A stretch of 64,000 bases of DNA from Acidimicrobiales bacterium (GCA_027452005.1 DAIDHF010000005.1:36548-100547), one strand, 5' to 3'. Shown: positions 18,815-29,300, counted from the first letter of the stretch. Numbers and translations: made by a program. Notes: generated by a model from the sequence alone, not told the origin.

Positions 18815-19564
18815 GGGTAAATTCTCCTGAGCCCACTTTACCGAGTCCCCTGCTATCGAGGGATGAAATCCTGCCCGCATGAGTTCTCGGGTTGCATCTT
18901 GGCCATTTCCGAGGGTGCCGAGCAACTCTTGGGCCATTGCCCGTGAACGATCCCTCATGACCTCGAGAGTTGGGTTCGAAGTGGGCGGCTCAAATTCACC
19001 CGTGTACATATCGGCAAGATCTTCTGGTAACCGTCGAACTTGGTTTGTGGTCAACCAGGGCATCTTGCGTCTTACTGACACGGACGTGAGGGTACCGCGT
19101 TCAACTCGTCCTGGTCTGACCATCCCAAAGTCGATACACCGGTTCAGGATCCTTGCAATTGGAGAGTTCTTGGACGTGGAGTTTCCAACACCAAGCCACC
19201 GGGCCCAGTGGTTGGCGTTGAACCTAAATCCCGAGGGAGCCCCCTCTAGATACCAGGCGCTCCTCCTCAAAAACCACGTTGAGGCCGGACCTAATATTGG
19301 CAACCAGTACCGCTCGACGTACTCGGACCGGGGGTCATGGCCGTGGGCGTCTACAAAGTTGTCCTCCCAACTGGACACGTAGACTAACTCACCGAGAGGG
19401 AGCCTCTTTGAGCGCTCGGTACGTACGTTAGTTTGCGTACTTATGGCCCCAGTCCATGTCGGAGTGGGGTGGCTCCCGCTAGAAGGCCTGGTTTGCCGGG
19501 CGGGCGGTTCGGCCAGGGTTTCACAAGTGGACAAAGTGGCAGGCTGTATGACTGAAGTTTTCAT
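18794..19564 (-). CDS. Conserved hypothetical protein of unknown function
   Basis: 256 residues from the ATG at 19564. I do not recognise it. The first 60 residues are polar and probably disordered; a well-formed core follows with many aromatic residues (YVSSWEDNFVDAHGHDPRSEY, ERYWLPILGPASTWFLRR, FRFNANHWARWLGVG), then a basic stretch that could be a winged helix (IARILNRCIDFGMVRPG, then VRRKMPWLTTNQVRRLPEDL), and a helical tail. The aromatic core and helical pattern argue for a real protein; DNA binding is a guess. Its 3' end overlaps the convergent pseudoprotease gene by 21 bp. A promoter with correct spacing places transcription start at the ATG. Confidence 0.65.
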   Translation of the reverse strand: MKTSVIQPATLSTCETLAEPPARQTRPSSGSHPTPTWTGAISTQTNVRTERSKRLPLGELVYVSSWEDNFVDAHGHDPRSEYVERYWLPILGPASTWFLRRSAWYLEGAPSGFRFNANHWARWLGVGNSTSKNSPIARILNRCIDFGMVRPGRVERGTLTSVSVRRKMPWLTTNQVRRLPEDLADMYTGEFEPPTSNPTLEVMRDRSRAMAQELLGTLGNGQDATRELMRAGFHPSIAGDSVKWAQENLPSGVNCR

Positions 19565-19570
19565 GCCATT

Positions 19571-19599
19571 ACAGTACACCTAGTTTAGTTCTATTTCAA
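19571..19599 (-). promoter_or_regulatory. Sigma-70-type promoter, leaderless transcript
   Basis: On the minus strand TTGAAA (19599-19594) is followed after 17 bp by TACTGT (19576-19571). Six bases further lies the A of the ATG at 19564, so transcription probably begins at the start codon and the mRNA of the unknown protein is leaderless. This supports the ATG over the earlier GTG at 19579. Confidence 0.5.
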
Positions 19600-19635
19600 T
19601 ACCTTTCAGTATATTTCTTTCATATAAAAACTACC

Positions 19636-21120
19636 TTACCTGAAAGCCCCACTTGACGTGATGAACTCGACCAAGGTTCGGACCCCAAAGCCGGTTGCTC
19701 CTTTTTGGAGTACCCCTTCATCTACAGTCGATCTGGCCGGACCAGCAATGTCAAGATGCGCCCAGTGGTTGGGCGGAGCGAACTCCTTTAGGAACAGCCC
19801 GGCAGTGATTGAACCGCCGGCCCCTCCTGGGGAGCCAACATTTTTGATGTCAGCTATCTCCGAGTCGATATGCTTTCGATAAAAATCAGGAAGTGGCAGC
19901 CTCCAGAGATCTTCCCCGGCTCGTTGAGCAGATTTGATCAAGCCGTCAACTAGACGAGTGTCGTCCCCCATGACCCCGGCAATCTTGTCTCCGAGGGCAA
20001 CCACGCACGCGCCAGTTAACGTGGCTAGGTCAATAGTTGCTGCCGGTTCTAATTCGCAGGCAATGCTCAAGGCGTCTGCTAGGATAAGCCTGCCTTCAGC
20101 GTCAGTATTGAGTACTTCTATAGTTTTCCCGTTTCTCGCCACGAGAACGTCGCCAGGCTTTGTAGCACTTCCACTCGGCATATTTTCAACGAGTGGAATG
20201 AGTCCAACCACCGGTCCTTTATGCTTTAGACGTGCCAGACATGCTAGGGTCCCGACAACGGCTGCTGCACCACTCATGTCGGTCTTCATGGTCTCCATGC
20301 CTCCGGCAGATTTCAGTGACAGTCCCCCTGAGTCGAAGGTGACCCCTTTACCTACCAAGACTACAGGTGCCTTACCCTTGTTGAGCCTCAAGGTGATAAA
20401 CCGGGGCGGTTCATTTGACCCCTTTGACACCCCGATAACTCCACCAAGTCTTTCTGTAGCGATCTTCTTCTCGTCCCAAATCTCGATTTCCACCCCGCTG
20501 GACTTGAGAAACTCTTTGGCCGAGCTCTCAAAATTCTTTGGCGTCATAGTACCCGCTGGCTCATTTACCAGGTCTCTGGCAAAGGCAACGCAGGACGAGA
20601 TAACTTTGGCACGTTCGACCCCGGATTTTATGGACTGAACCTGTGAAGTAACCAAACATAGATTCTTGACCTGGTTAGACCCTTTATTCCTATCGAGATT
20701 AACCTTCGACTTGTACTTTTCAAACCTGTAGCTAGCTAGCAAGATACCTTCCACGAAGCTGGCAACAGCCTTCTTCTGGTCCAACCTCTTGGGAATAATT
20801 CCGTCAAGATATACAGCACAGTTTTCCCCATGTAAGGCCCTTAGTAGCTTCGCACCGAGGGTTCTAAGCGAGAGATAGTCCAACTTTGTCCCCTCTCCCA
20901 GTCCGATACAGACGGCTGCTTGGCCATTTAGGGCGGGTAAGTTCAATACGTCGCCAAAGTCTCCTGAGAAGTTACGTCGGGACAGGTATAGCTCATCAAG
21001 GTCAACAATGCCCGACACGTTTGCCCGAAAACCCTTAGAGGTTCTAAAAAGCCCAAGTCCAATCTGGTCACCTCCTGCAGGCTCCCGTGACTGAACGGAT
21101 ACATTGAGATCAATTGGCAA
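19636..21120 (-). CDS. pepA: Leucyl aminopeptidase (M17 family)
   Basis: 494 residues, TTG start. The C-terminal catalytic domain carries the metal-binding signatures of cytosol aminopeptidases: GKGVTFDSGGLSLK (lysine and first aspartate), KTDMSGAAAVVG and NTDAEGRLILADAL (aspartate, glutamate and catalytic arginine). The N-terminal domain (1-170) is the variable macro-like part. The enzyme removes N-terminal residues from peptides in the cytoplasm using two divalent metals. It stands between the unknown gene and the adenosyltransferase on the same strand, with 70 bp to the latter, and cotranscription is possible. Confidence 0.93.
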   Translation of the reverse strand: MPIDLNVSVQSREPAGGDQIGLGLFRTSKGFRANVSGIVDLDELYLSRRNFSGDFGDVLNLPALNGQAAVCIGLGEGTKLDYLSLRTLGAKLLRALHGENCAVYLDGIIPKRLDQKKAVASFVEGILLASYRFEKYKSKVNLDRNKGSNQVKNLCLVTSQVQSIKSGVERAKVISSCVAFARDLVNEPAGTMTPKNFESSAKEFLKSSGVEIEIWDEKKIATERLGGVIGVSKGSNEPPRFITLRLNKGKAPVVLVGKGVTFDSGGLSLKSAGGMETMKTDMSGAAAVVGTLACLARLKHKGPVVGLIPLVENMPSGSATKPGDVLVARNGKTIEVLNTDAEGRLILADALSIACELEPAATIDLATLTGACVVALGDKIAGVMGDDTRLVDGLIKSAQRAGEDLWRLPLPDFYRKHIDSEIADIKNVGSPGGAGGSITAGLFLKEFAPPNHWAHLDIAGPARSTVDEGVLQKGATGFGVRTLVEFITSSGAFR

Positions 21121-21190
21121 CTTTCTATGTCCTTTCTAGCTTCACCCCAACGAGTCTAGGTTCCTATTGAGACCTGGGTATAACCCCGAG

Positions 21191-21787
21191 TCAGTTTTTC
21201 GGGCTCGAGCTGGCGTGTTTGGCTAATAGATGGTCAGACTCTTGCCACCTTGCTAGTGCCCACAGAAGGTCCGAGAGACGATTTAGGTATGACACAATTG
21301 CGTTATCGGCCAGGTCGAGACCAACGACTAATCGCTCGGCCCGCCGAACTATAGTTCTAGCAAAATCAAGGTGTGCCGAGACCAAGTTGGACCCAGGGAT
21401 TACAAACTCATTTGGCATCTCATATTTCGTCGCGGCCAGATCTACAAGTCCTTCGAGGCGCAGTACCATGTCGTTGGTAACCACGCTAGAGGTTGCCACT
21501 AACTTGTCCCTGTTTGCGGGATTAGTTGCCACCTCTCCCATTACAATCCAAAGGTCCCGCTCTAAAGAGATTACGATCTCCACTAATTCTGAACCAGTGG
21601 GGAGGTAGGCCCTGGCAAGCCCTATGGCTGACTGGGCCTCATCTATTGCCCCGTTTGCCTCAATAATTAGAGCATTCTTAGATACTCGGCCCCCATAGAG
21701 AAGGCCAGTAGTTCCATCGTCACCTTTTTTAGTGTAGATCTTCATGTATGGACTCACCCTAGCATCTCTAAGGAACGGTTTCGTCAT
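21191..21787 (-). CDS. Cob(I)alamin adenosyltransferase, PduO type
   Basis: 198 residues from the ATG at 21787, supported by GGAG six bases upstream; the family's usual start MKIYTKKGDDGTTGLL begins 14 residues later. The N-terminal KKGDDGTTGLLYGGRVSK binds ATP and ARTIVRRAERLVVGL is the PduO/MMAB signature with its conserved arginines. It makes adenosylcobalamin, the cofactor of the methylmalonyl-CoA mutase encoded at 7590-9164. It is divergent from metH, the other B12-dependent enzyme in the window. Confidence 0.92.
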   Translation of the reverse strand: MTKPFLRDARVSPYMKIYTKKGDDGTTGLLYGGRVSKNALIIEANGAIDEAQSAIGLARAYLPTGSELVEIVISLERDLWIVMGEVATNPANRDKLVATSSVVTNDMVLRLEGLVDLAATKYEMPNEFVIPGSNLVSAHLDFARTIVRRAERLVVGLDLADNAIVSYLNRLSDLLWALARWQESDHLLAKHASSSPKN

Positions 21788-21948
21788 AGATTACTCCGCC
21801 GAGGGCTGGAGCTTTACGGCTCTTTAGGCTTCAATCTGTCTTGGGTCTCTCTGTGCTGTCTGTCTGTGAGCAATAATTTTCCTGATAGTCATATGTAACC
21901 ATGAGCAATCACAGATAAATACCTTGATGAGAACTGGGGCTGTAGCTG
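21788..21948. promoter_or_regulatory. Divergent adenosyltransferase / metH control region
   Basis: 161 bp. Inverted arms TCTGTGA (21863-21869) and TCACAGA (21909-21915) enclose a 39-base loop that begins and ends with similar words (GCAATAA and GAGCAATC). It could fold in the metH leader. I see no cobalamin- or SAM-riboswitch core. Function is unknown. Confidence 0.3.
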
Positions 21949-24900
21949 ATGGCAAATGGCGCAGTTATGAACTGTATCCCTTTAGTGGCTAGGCTAGAGG
22001 TGGTGGAAAATTCAATTCTAACGGCGCTCAAAGAACGGGTTGTAATTTACGACGGGGCTACTGGCACCAACCTCCAGCTTCGTGATCTGGGGCCAGACGA
22101 TTTTGGTGGCCCGGCTCTCGAGGGCTGCAACGAGTTATTGTGTGCTAGTCGGCCTGACATAATCCGTGAACTACATGCCTCATTTTTCCAGGTTGGAGTG
22201 GACGTAGTTGAAACCAACACATTCGGGTCCATTGGTCCGGTATTAGCTGAGTACGGCCTTGCCGAGAGGGCATATGAGCTCAACTTGGCCGGAGCGAGAC
22301 TCGCTCGTGAGGTGGCCAACGACTTTTCTGGGGACGGTAGGTATCGCTGGATAGCTGGATCTATGGGTCCAGGAACCAAACTTCCCTCCCTTGGACAAAT
22401 CAGCTTTGTCGAGCTAAGACAAGCATATGAGGTTCAAGCTCGGGGCCTAATTGAAGGAGGTGTCGATCTGTTATTGATCGAGACCTCCTATGACCTGCTC
22501 CAGATTAAGGCGGCCATGATCGGGGCACGAAGGGCAATGGAGGCCCAAGGGCGCAGCGTACCCCTCCAAATTCAGGTGACTGTCGAGTTGACCGGCAGGA
22601 TGCTCCTCGGTACCGAAATCGGCGCGGCACTTACCTCGATCGACGCCATGAAACCCGATATCTTCGGGATGAACTGTGCTACCGGCCCCGTAGAGATGTC
22701 TGAGCACATCCGGTATCTGTCGCGTCACTCTCGGATGCCTATTTCCACACTTCCCAATGCTGGCCTACCCAGTGTTGTAGACGGAAAGATGCACTATGAC
22801 CTCTCTCCAGATGGCCTGGCAAGCGCCCTGGAGACTTTTATCTTGGAGTACGGCGTAAACGTGGTAGGGGGATGCTGCGGGACAACCCCTGAGCACCTTG
22901 ACCTGGTAGTAAAGCGGTGTGGAAACCTGAACCCCAAACCACGTCAACCCATCCACGAGGCCGGAGTGTCTTCAATATATACGAACGTGTCCTTCGCCCA
23001 AGACACCTCATATCTGTCAATTGGGGAACGATCCAACGCCAATGGGTCAAAGAAGTTCCGTGAGGCCATGTTGGCAAAGGACTGGGACACGTGCCTGGCT
23101 ATTGGAGCCGAACAAACCAAAGAAGGGTCACACTTGGTGGATGTATGTGTTGACTATGCCGGTGCCAACGGAGTTGAAGACATGGCCGAGGTCATAAGCC
23201 GATTTGCCACCAAGGTACCTCTACCGATCATGCTTGACTCAACCGAGGCAGAGGTGATCGAGGCCGGACTCCAGCTAATTGGTGGACGTGCCATTTTGAA
23301 CTCGGTGAACCTCGAAGATGGCGACGGACCTGGAACGAGGCTCGACAAGTTCTTGACCTTGGCCCGTACTTATGGCGCGTGTGTAGTGTGCACGTGCATT
23401 GACGAACGTGGTCAAGCCAGAACGGCCCAGTGGAAGCTAGATGCCGCTAGGGCGATATATGAGGTCGCCACTGGGCGTTACGGACTTGAACCAGGTGATC
23501 TCCTCTTTGATCCCCTCGTACTCCCGATCAGTACGGGCCTTGAGGAGAGCCGGCGAGATGCCATAGAGACAATTGAGGCCATAAAATTAATAAAGGCCGA
23601 GATTCCCGGCACATATACAGTGGTGGGCCTGTCGAACATATCCTTTGGATTGAACCCGGCCGCCCGTCACGTACTCAACTCGGTCTTTTTAGACGAATGC
23701 ATTAAGGCCGGATTAGATGGAGCTATTGCTCACTCGGGTAAGATCATCCCGCTGAACAAGATAGATGAGCGTCAAAAGGAGATCTGCCTCGATCTAATAT
23801 ATGACCGGCGAAAATATCTGGCTGATCCCACAACATCTAAGTCTGAATCCGATACTAGCAACCAGTCTGATACCTCTATTGTCACCTACGATCCCCTCCA
23901 GGAACTCCTGAGTGCCTTTGAAGGCGTAACTGCGACCTCACAGGTAAAAGAAGACCGGTCCGGATGGCCCATCGACAAAATCTTGTCTCACCGCATTATT
24001 GACGGAGACAAGGATGGACTCGAACACGACCTCCAAAGGGCCCTAGATGAGGGCATCGTGGCACTGGACATTGTGAACAACGTGCTCTTAGAGGGCATGA
24101 AGGTGGTTGGTGACCTGTTCGGTAAGGGCGAGATGCAGTTACCATTTGTCTTGCAATCTGCCGAGACTATGAAGAGGGCCGTAAACTACTTGGAACCCTT
24201 TATGGATAAGTCCCAGGACTCTGGCAAAGGGAAACTTGTTCTGGCAACCGTCAAAGGTGACGTACACGATATCGGAAAGAACCTTGTCGACATCATCTTG
24301 TCCAACAACGGGTACGACGTATTCAATCTGGGTATCAAGGTGTCAATCTCTGAGATGATTTCCAAGGCCCAAGAAGTGCAGGCCGATGCAATCGGAATGA
24401 GTGGGCTGTTGGTAAAGTCAACCCTTATCATGAAGGAGAATCTCGAAGAGCTAAACTCTAGGTCCCTATCTAACATCCCGGTTCTTCTTGGTGGAGCTGC
24501 GCTAACTAGGAGTTTCGTCGAGACCGACCTACGGAAAGTCTACCAAGGACGCCTTTTTTATGGACGTGATGCCTTTGAGGGACTAAGAACCATGAACCGG
24601 CTCATGGACATTAAAATTGGAGCAGAACCCGACGACCCCGAGTTCGGGCGAGAGTTACTCAATCGAGAAATGCCCATGAGAAAGAGTGAACGCGACGCCC
24701 TAGAGGCAGAACGCCTCCGTCAAGCTGGTCTGCTCCCCAAGAGATCTCCCAGTGTGATTACTGATAATCCGGTCTTCACTCCACCCTTTGTTGGGGTAAG
24801 AGTTGCCAAGGGTATATTCATAGACGAAATTGCCGAATACATCAATGACACAGCACTACTCCGCAACCAGTGGGGACTGAGACCAGTTGATGGCGAGAAT

Positions 24901-25575
24901 GACAAAAGTTTCAAAGAAAGTCAGCTTCCACTTATCCGAGAACAACTTGCTAAGGCCAAATTAAGTGAGGTCTTAGCCCCACAGGTTGTATGGGGATACT
25001 TTCCAGCAAACTCCGATGGTGACGACCTAATTTTGTACACCGACGAATCCCGGACGCAGACTCAGGCAGTGTTCAACTTTCCCAGGCAATCAAAGGATCC
25101 GTTTTACTCAATACCCGACTTTTTCAGATCGACCGAAAGTGGAGAACTCGATTGGGCCTGCTTCATGGTGGTTACAATGGGATCAAGAATATCGCAAGAA
25201 ACAGCCAGGTTGTTCAACGACAACCGATACCAGGACTACTTGTATTTGCATGGCCTAGGAGTCGAGATGGCTGAAGCCTTAGCAGAGTACTGGCACAAGC
25301 GAATTCGCGAGGAATGGGGTTTTGTAGATGAGGACGGACCCACTACACAGGGATTATTTCGCCAACAGTACCGAGGAGGAAGATACTCTTTTGGATATCC
25401 GGCTTGTCCGGATCTAGAAGACAACAAAAAAGTTGTCGACCTACTAGGCGCAGATCAAATTGGAGTGGAAGTTTCCGAGGGTTTCCAGCTCCATCCCGAG
25501 CAGACCACGCTAGCGTTAATCTGCCATCATCCCCAGGCAAAGTATTTCGTGGCACCCAGGCTTCGACCGACATAA
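21949..25575 (+). CDS. metH: Cobalamin-dependent methionine synthase
   Basis: 1208 residues, full length. Domains in order: homocysteine-binding barrel (about 20-340) with GATGTNLQL and the three zinc cysteines C243, C309 and C310 (NCATGP, GGCCGTT); pterin-binding barrel (about 355-620); four-helix cap and B12 domain with DVHDIG at 771-776, where His773 is the lower cobalt ligand; and a C-terminal AdoMet-dependent reactivation domain (about 900-1208) ending near RYSFGYPACPDL. It transfers methyl from methyltetrahydrofolate to homocysteine. An ATG seven codons further (residue 7) is a second possible start. Confidence 0.95.
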   Translation: MANGAVMNCIPLVARLEVVENSILTALKERVVIYDGATGTNLQLRDLGPDDFGGPALEGCNELLCASRPDIIRELHASFFQVGVDVVETNTFGSIGPVLAEYGLAERAYELNLAGARLAREVANDFSGDGRYRWIAGSMGPGTKLPSLGQISFVELRQAYEVQARGLIEGGVDLLLIETSYDLLQIKAAMIGARRAMEAQGRSVPLQIQVTVELTGRMLLGTEIGAALTSIDAMKPDIFGMNCATGPVEMSEHIRYLSRHSRMPISTLPNAGLPSVVDGKMHYDLSPDGLASALETFILEYGVNVVGGCCGTTPEHLDLVVKRCGNLNPKPRQPIHEAGVSSIYTNVSFAQDTSYLSIGERSNANGSKKFREAMLAKDWDTCLAIGAEQTKEGSHLVDVCVDYAGANGVEDMAEVISRFATKVPLPIMLDSTEAEVIEAGLQLIGGRAILNSVNLEDGDGPGTRLDKFLTLARTYGACVVCTCIDERGQARTAQWKLDAARAIYEVATGRYGLEPGDLLFDPLVLPISTGLEESRRDAIETIEAIKLIKAEIPGTYTVVGLSNISFGLNPAARHVLNSVFLDECIKAGLDGAIAHSGKIIPLNKIDERQKEICLDLIYDRRKYLADPTTSKSESDTSNQSDTSIVTYDPLQELLSAFEGVTATSQVKEDRSGWPIDKILSHRIIDGDKDGLEHDLQRALDEGIVALDIVNNVLLEGMKVVGDLFGKGEMQLPFVLQSAETMKRAVNYLEPFMDKSQDSGKGKLVLATVKGDVHDIGKNLVDIILSNNGYDVFNLGIKVSISEMISKAQEVQADAIGMSGLLVKSTLIMKENLEELNSRSLSNIPVLLGGAALTRSFVETDLRKVYQGRLFYGRDAFEGLRTMNRLMDIKIGAEPDDPEFGRELLNREMPMRKSERDALEAERLRQAGLLPKRSPSVITDNPVFTPPFVGVRVAKGIFIDEIAEYINDTALLRNQWGLRPVDGENDKSFKESQLPLIREQLAKAKLSEVLAPQVVWGYFPANSDGDDLILYTDESRTQTQAVFNFPRQSKDPFYSIPDFFRSTESGELDWACFMVVTMGSRISQETARLFNDNRYQDYLYLHGLGVEMAEALAEYWHKRIREEWGFVDEDGPTTQGLFRQQYRGGRYSFGYPACPDLEDNKKVVDLLGADQIGVEVSEGFQLHPEQTTLALICHHPQAKYFVAPRLRPT

Positions 25576-25653
25576 TCTCAGGGCAGTTCCCATCCAGATG
25601 CTGCAACTATCTTCAACACCTCCCCGGTTGCTGAAATGCCCGAAAATTGTTAC

Positions 25654-26187
25654 CTAGGCCGGGATACGCTCTGGTGGGGTATGCGTATGAGCTTGTGCAA
25701 TAACTACTGAAAGCTGACCATGCATCTCGCTCTGACCGCGAGATAGAGCCAATATATCATCCCTCAAAAGTTCGATCTTGGAGTCGACTTTACTATCTAA
25801 CTGATCGATCTTGGAGTCGACTTTGCTTTCTAGCTGGTCGAACTTGGAGTCGAATTTACTATCTAACTGGTCGAACTTGGAGTCGACTTTGCTTTCTAGC
25901 TGGTCGAACTTGGAGTCGACTTTGCTTTCTAGCTGGTCGATCTTGGAGTCGACTTTACTATCTAACTGGTCGATCTTGGAGTCGACTTTACTATCTAACT
26001 GGTCGATCTTCGAGTCGACTTTACTATCTAACTGGTCGAACTTGGAGTCAAATTTCGTATCAATCTTATCAAAGTTACCTGCAAATTTTTTATCGAACAA
26101 AGCGAGTTGATTCACCACGAAAAAAACGAGTCCTCCGAATCCCGAAATAATGACTCCGAGGGTAGTCCACTGAAGCGTTAAGTTCAT
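25654..26187 (-). CDS. Membrane-anchored coiled-coil protein built of 11-residue repeats
   Basis: 177 residues from the ATG at 26187 (a TTG at 26229 would add 14). One N-terminal membrane helix (LGVIISGFGGLVFFVVNQLA) is followed by eight near-perfect copies of an 11-residue unit, consensus FDQLDSKVDSK with I/F at position 1, D/E at 5 and V/F at 8. Hydrophobic residues at positions 1, 4 and 8 (3,4,4 spacing) mark a hendecad coiled coil, which should form a straight or right-handed rod projecting into the cytoplasm or cell wall. The C-terminus is histidine- and proline-rich. No family function is recognised; Borrelia Bdr proteins share the idea of 11-residue repeats plus a membrane helix, but that is analogy only. 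Confidence 0.75.
   Translation of the reverse strand: MNLTLQWTTLGVIISGFGGLVFFVVNQLALFDKKFAGNFDKIDTKFDSKFDQLDSKVDSKIDQLDSKVDSKIDQLDSKVDSKIDQLESKVDSKFDQLESKVDSKFDQLDSKFDSKFDQLESKVDSKIDQLDSKVDSKIELLRDDILALSRGQSEMHGQLSVVIAQAHTHTPPERIPA
25776..26039. repeat. Eight tandem 33-bp repeats encoding a hendecad coiled coil
   Basis: Eight head-to-tail 33-bp units; a ninth, degenerate one follows at 26040-26072. Units fall into subtypes, reading ACTATCTAACTGG or GCTTTCTAGCTGG in the second half and TCTTGG or ACTTGG at the start, and the subtypes are interspersed. This pattern indicates unit duplication and gene conversion. Copy number is likely to vary between strains. Confidence 0.95.
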
Positions 26188-26376
26188 AGCAACATCGTAC
26201 AGGCAACCTGAGACATTGCCAACGGTCAATTGTAAAGTTCCAGTAAGAGTACAAAGTTGGACCTTCTAGAATCCCCAGGAGTTCCTAAGTTTTGCAATGT
26301 TACCTTTGGTAATTGCAATTGCTGGGACTTCTAGTTCTAGCCTAGCCGCTACTTGCCTACCAAGGACTCCTAGTGT

Positions 26377-29300
26377 CTACTGGGCCAGCTTTGGTCCAGC
26401 GCCAATTAGGGTCTCTTCGTCACGACCCAAGTACGCGTCGATAACCAGGGGATCATTTAGAACCTTAGAAGTTGACCCTCTAGAAATAATTTCACCAAGA
26501 TGCATGCACACCAACTGGTCGGCGACCGACGATACCAGGGGCACGTCGTGTTCAATAATAATCATCGATGCCCGGGTCTGGCTTGCAATCCCTCGAAGCA
26601 ACTCGGCCAGAGCCTCGCTTTCTCTCTGGGCAATTCCGGCCGAGGGCTCATCAAGAAGCAGGATCTGGGGGTCGTGGGCCATGATGCAACCCAGCTCAAG
26701 TATTCGTCGAGTGCCAGTTGAGAGTTCAGACACGTACGCGTCATGCCACCTGGAAAGCCCGAGTTGCTCCAATAACATCTCCATCTTTTGGGCAATTATT
26801 CGCTCAGAGTCAACCACGGCTCCCAGCCCGAGTAGGGATGCAAGGGGATCCTTTACGTCCACGTGATTTTCAAAAGCTACCGACAGGGCTTCAGACACTG
26901 TCATGGACGGGAAGATTCTAGATTCCTGGAATACTCGACCCAGGCCGTTTCGGGCTCGCCAGTTTGGACCAAAGTGGGTAATATCGGTACCCGATAAAAT
27001 AATCTTACCAACATCAGGGATTACAAACCCGGAGCAGATGTCAAAAACGGTGGTCTTCCCCGCCCCATTGGACCCGATAATTCCCAGTATCTCCCCTTCA
27101 GCGACTGAGATTGAAACATCTTTGACGGCTATTACTCCGCCGTAGCTCTTGGATGCTGACTTTACCTCCAATACTTTTTGTTGCGTTGACTCAGGTTTTA
27201 GCTCGTTATTGGGATTTTCAACTGATCGACTCGCATCTAAACCGGTCCTGACCTTACTGGCCTTAGATGCGGCCCTGAGAAACACGGACTTTAGTAGTTC
27301 TGGTTGCTGGGCAAGATTTGGGGTCGGTCCTGAAAACCTGATCCGGCCGCGCTCCATAAACAGCGCCCGCTTTGAGATTATCGTGGCAACGTTCACCGAC
27401 TGCTCGACGACCATAACTGTAACCCCGGAGTCCGACAGAGTCTTGACTACCCGAAGAAGCTCTCCAACAACAGCAGGAGCAAGCCCCATCGAGAGTTCGT
27501 CAATTAGGAGGAGCTTTGGCTTACACAGCATGGCCTGAGCAATTGTGAGCATTTGTTGCTCACCACCTGACAGGAGCCCAGCCCGTGTCGTGTATCTGGC
27601 TTTGAGGGACGGGAAGATAATAAGGGCCTTGTCAATGGCATCTTGAATAAATATCCGATCGGACCGATTGAGCCAACCGGCTAATTTGAGATTCTCTTCC
27701 ACTGTGAGCGATGTGAATACGCCGCGCCCCCCGGGCACGGTTACGAGCCCGGCCCTGGCCCGTTGCTGGGGTGACCAAGTGGTTATGTCTTGACCAGCAA
27801 ATGTAATCTTTCCACTTGTTGGAATTACCAGACCGTTCATGACCTTGAGTAAGGTCGACTTGCCAGCCCCGTTGGTGCCCAGAAGGGCTACCACCTCTCC
27901 GGCCCCAACTGCACTGTCAACTTCAAACAGCACTTGGGTCTCCCCGTAACTGGCAGACACCCCTTCGCATATGATCAACGGGTTGACCACGTCGCCAACA
28001 CCAACACCCTGGGCTGAAGGGGCCGATAACTCCAGATCTTCAAGGGCTCCAAGGCGAATTGCCGCCCGATGGGTTGTCTCACTTATATTGACGTCGGCGA
28101 CTACCTGTTGGGTGCGACGGTTACGAACCTCTTGCATGTCTCGGCGCCCGACCACAGTCCGAACAAAATAGTCTCTTACCCGGTAGATTAAGCTTCCAAG
28201 TCCCTCGGGGAAGATCATGAGCACGAGCAAGAGGCCAGTCGATGAGGCCAAGTAAACCCAGGCCCCGTGCAACCAGTACTGGATCCCGTACACGTATATT
28301 GCCCCGACAACCGCCCCAAGGGGACTTCCCAGTCCACCAACCACGACCATGGTAAACACCACGATGGACAGCTCTGGATCAAAGCCCCCGTACTGGATCC
28401 CCTGGAGGCCAACTACGTAAAGTCCCCCGGCCGCCCCGGCCAGGGCCCCGGACACGGCAAAGGCAAGAAGTTTGGACCTGATCGGACTAATGCCATATGC
28501 AGCTGCCGCCTTGGAATTTTCTCTAACGGCCACAATTGACCGACCTGCCCGGGTTCGGCGCAGATTGTAGGCCAGGTAAAACGCCAATACTAAGACTCCC
28601 AGACACAGATAGTAAAAGTCTAAAGAGTGATTCAGGTCGAACCGCTTGGCAACAAGCGGTCGGGGTATGTAGGACGGGTTGAGAGTGGGAAAGTACTTTG
28701 AACTCAGCAAGTATGTGTTGACTGGAACCGCAAAGGCTAAGGTAACCGCTGACAGGTAGAGCCCCGGAACCCTCAGGGCGGGCAGTCCAATGAGCATCGC
28801 CCCACAGGCACCTATGAGACCAGCAATAATTAGCGCCAGAAAAATATTGAGGTGGTCATGTACCAAGGTGGCCCCGGTCACGGCTCCCCCAACCCCAACA
28901 AATGCAAACTGGCCCAAACTAATCTGGCCCGCCCACCCGGTCAGCACGACCAGAGACAGGGCAATCGTAGAATAGATTGCGATGTCTGAGATCAGCAAGA
29001 CCCGCGAGTCTGAAGCAATAGTTGGCAACAAGATGGCCGCCACCAAGGCCACCGCGGGAACCAAATACTTGAACACCTTCAATTCAATGAGTTCCTTGGC
29101 AAGATAGGGAATAGGTCGAACTTCACGAATCGAGATTGCCTCTCCGGTCTCAAGTTCGTCGGAGCGACGCGCCTTGGAGCGGCGAACCAGCAGGGCAGCA
29201 AGAATAACCACAAAGGCACCCACATCGACAGCCGGGGTCTGTGACTGGGGATAGGACCACCTGATTGCCTCCTCAAAAACTCCGAGTCCAAGGGAAGCCA

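Noticed and set aside
19934..20638. Open frame of 234 codons on the plus strand
   Set aside because: It is antisense to pepA, whose motifs are intact, and its translation has no family features.
21788..21948. Cobalamin riboswitch before metH
   Set aside because: No conserved B12-box core is visible and 161 bp is short for this class; only an imperfect inverted repeat is seen.
25776..26039. Regular 33-bp repeats that look like a CRISPR array
   Set aside because: There are no spacers; the units are contiguous, in frame and encode an 11-residue coiled-coil repeat.
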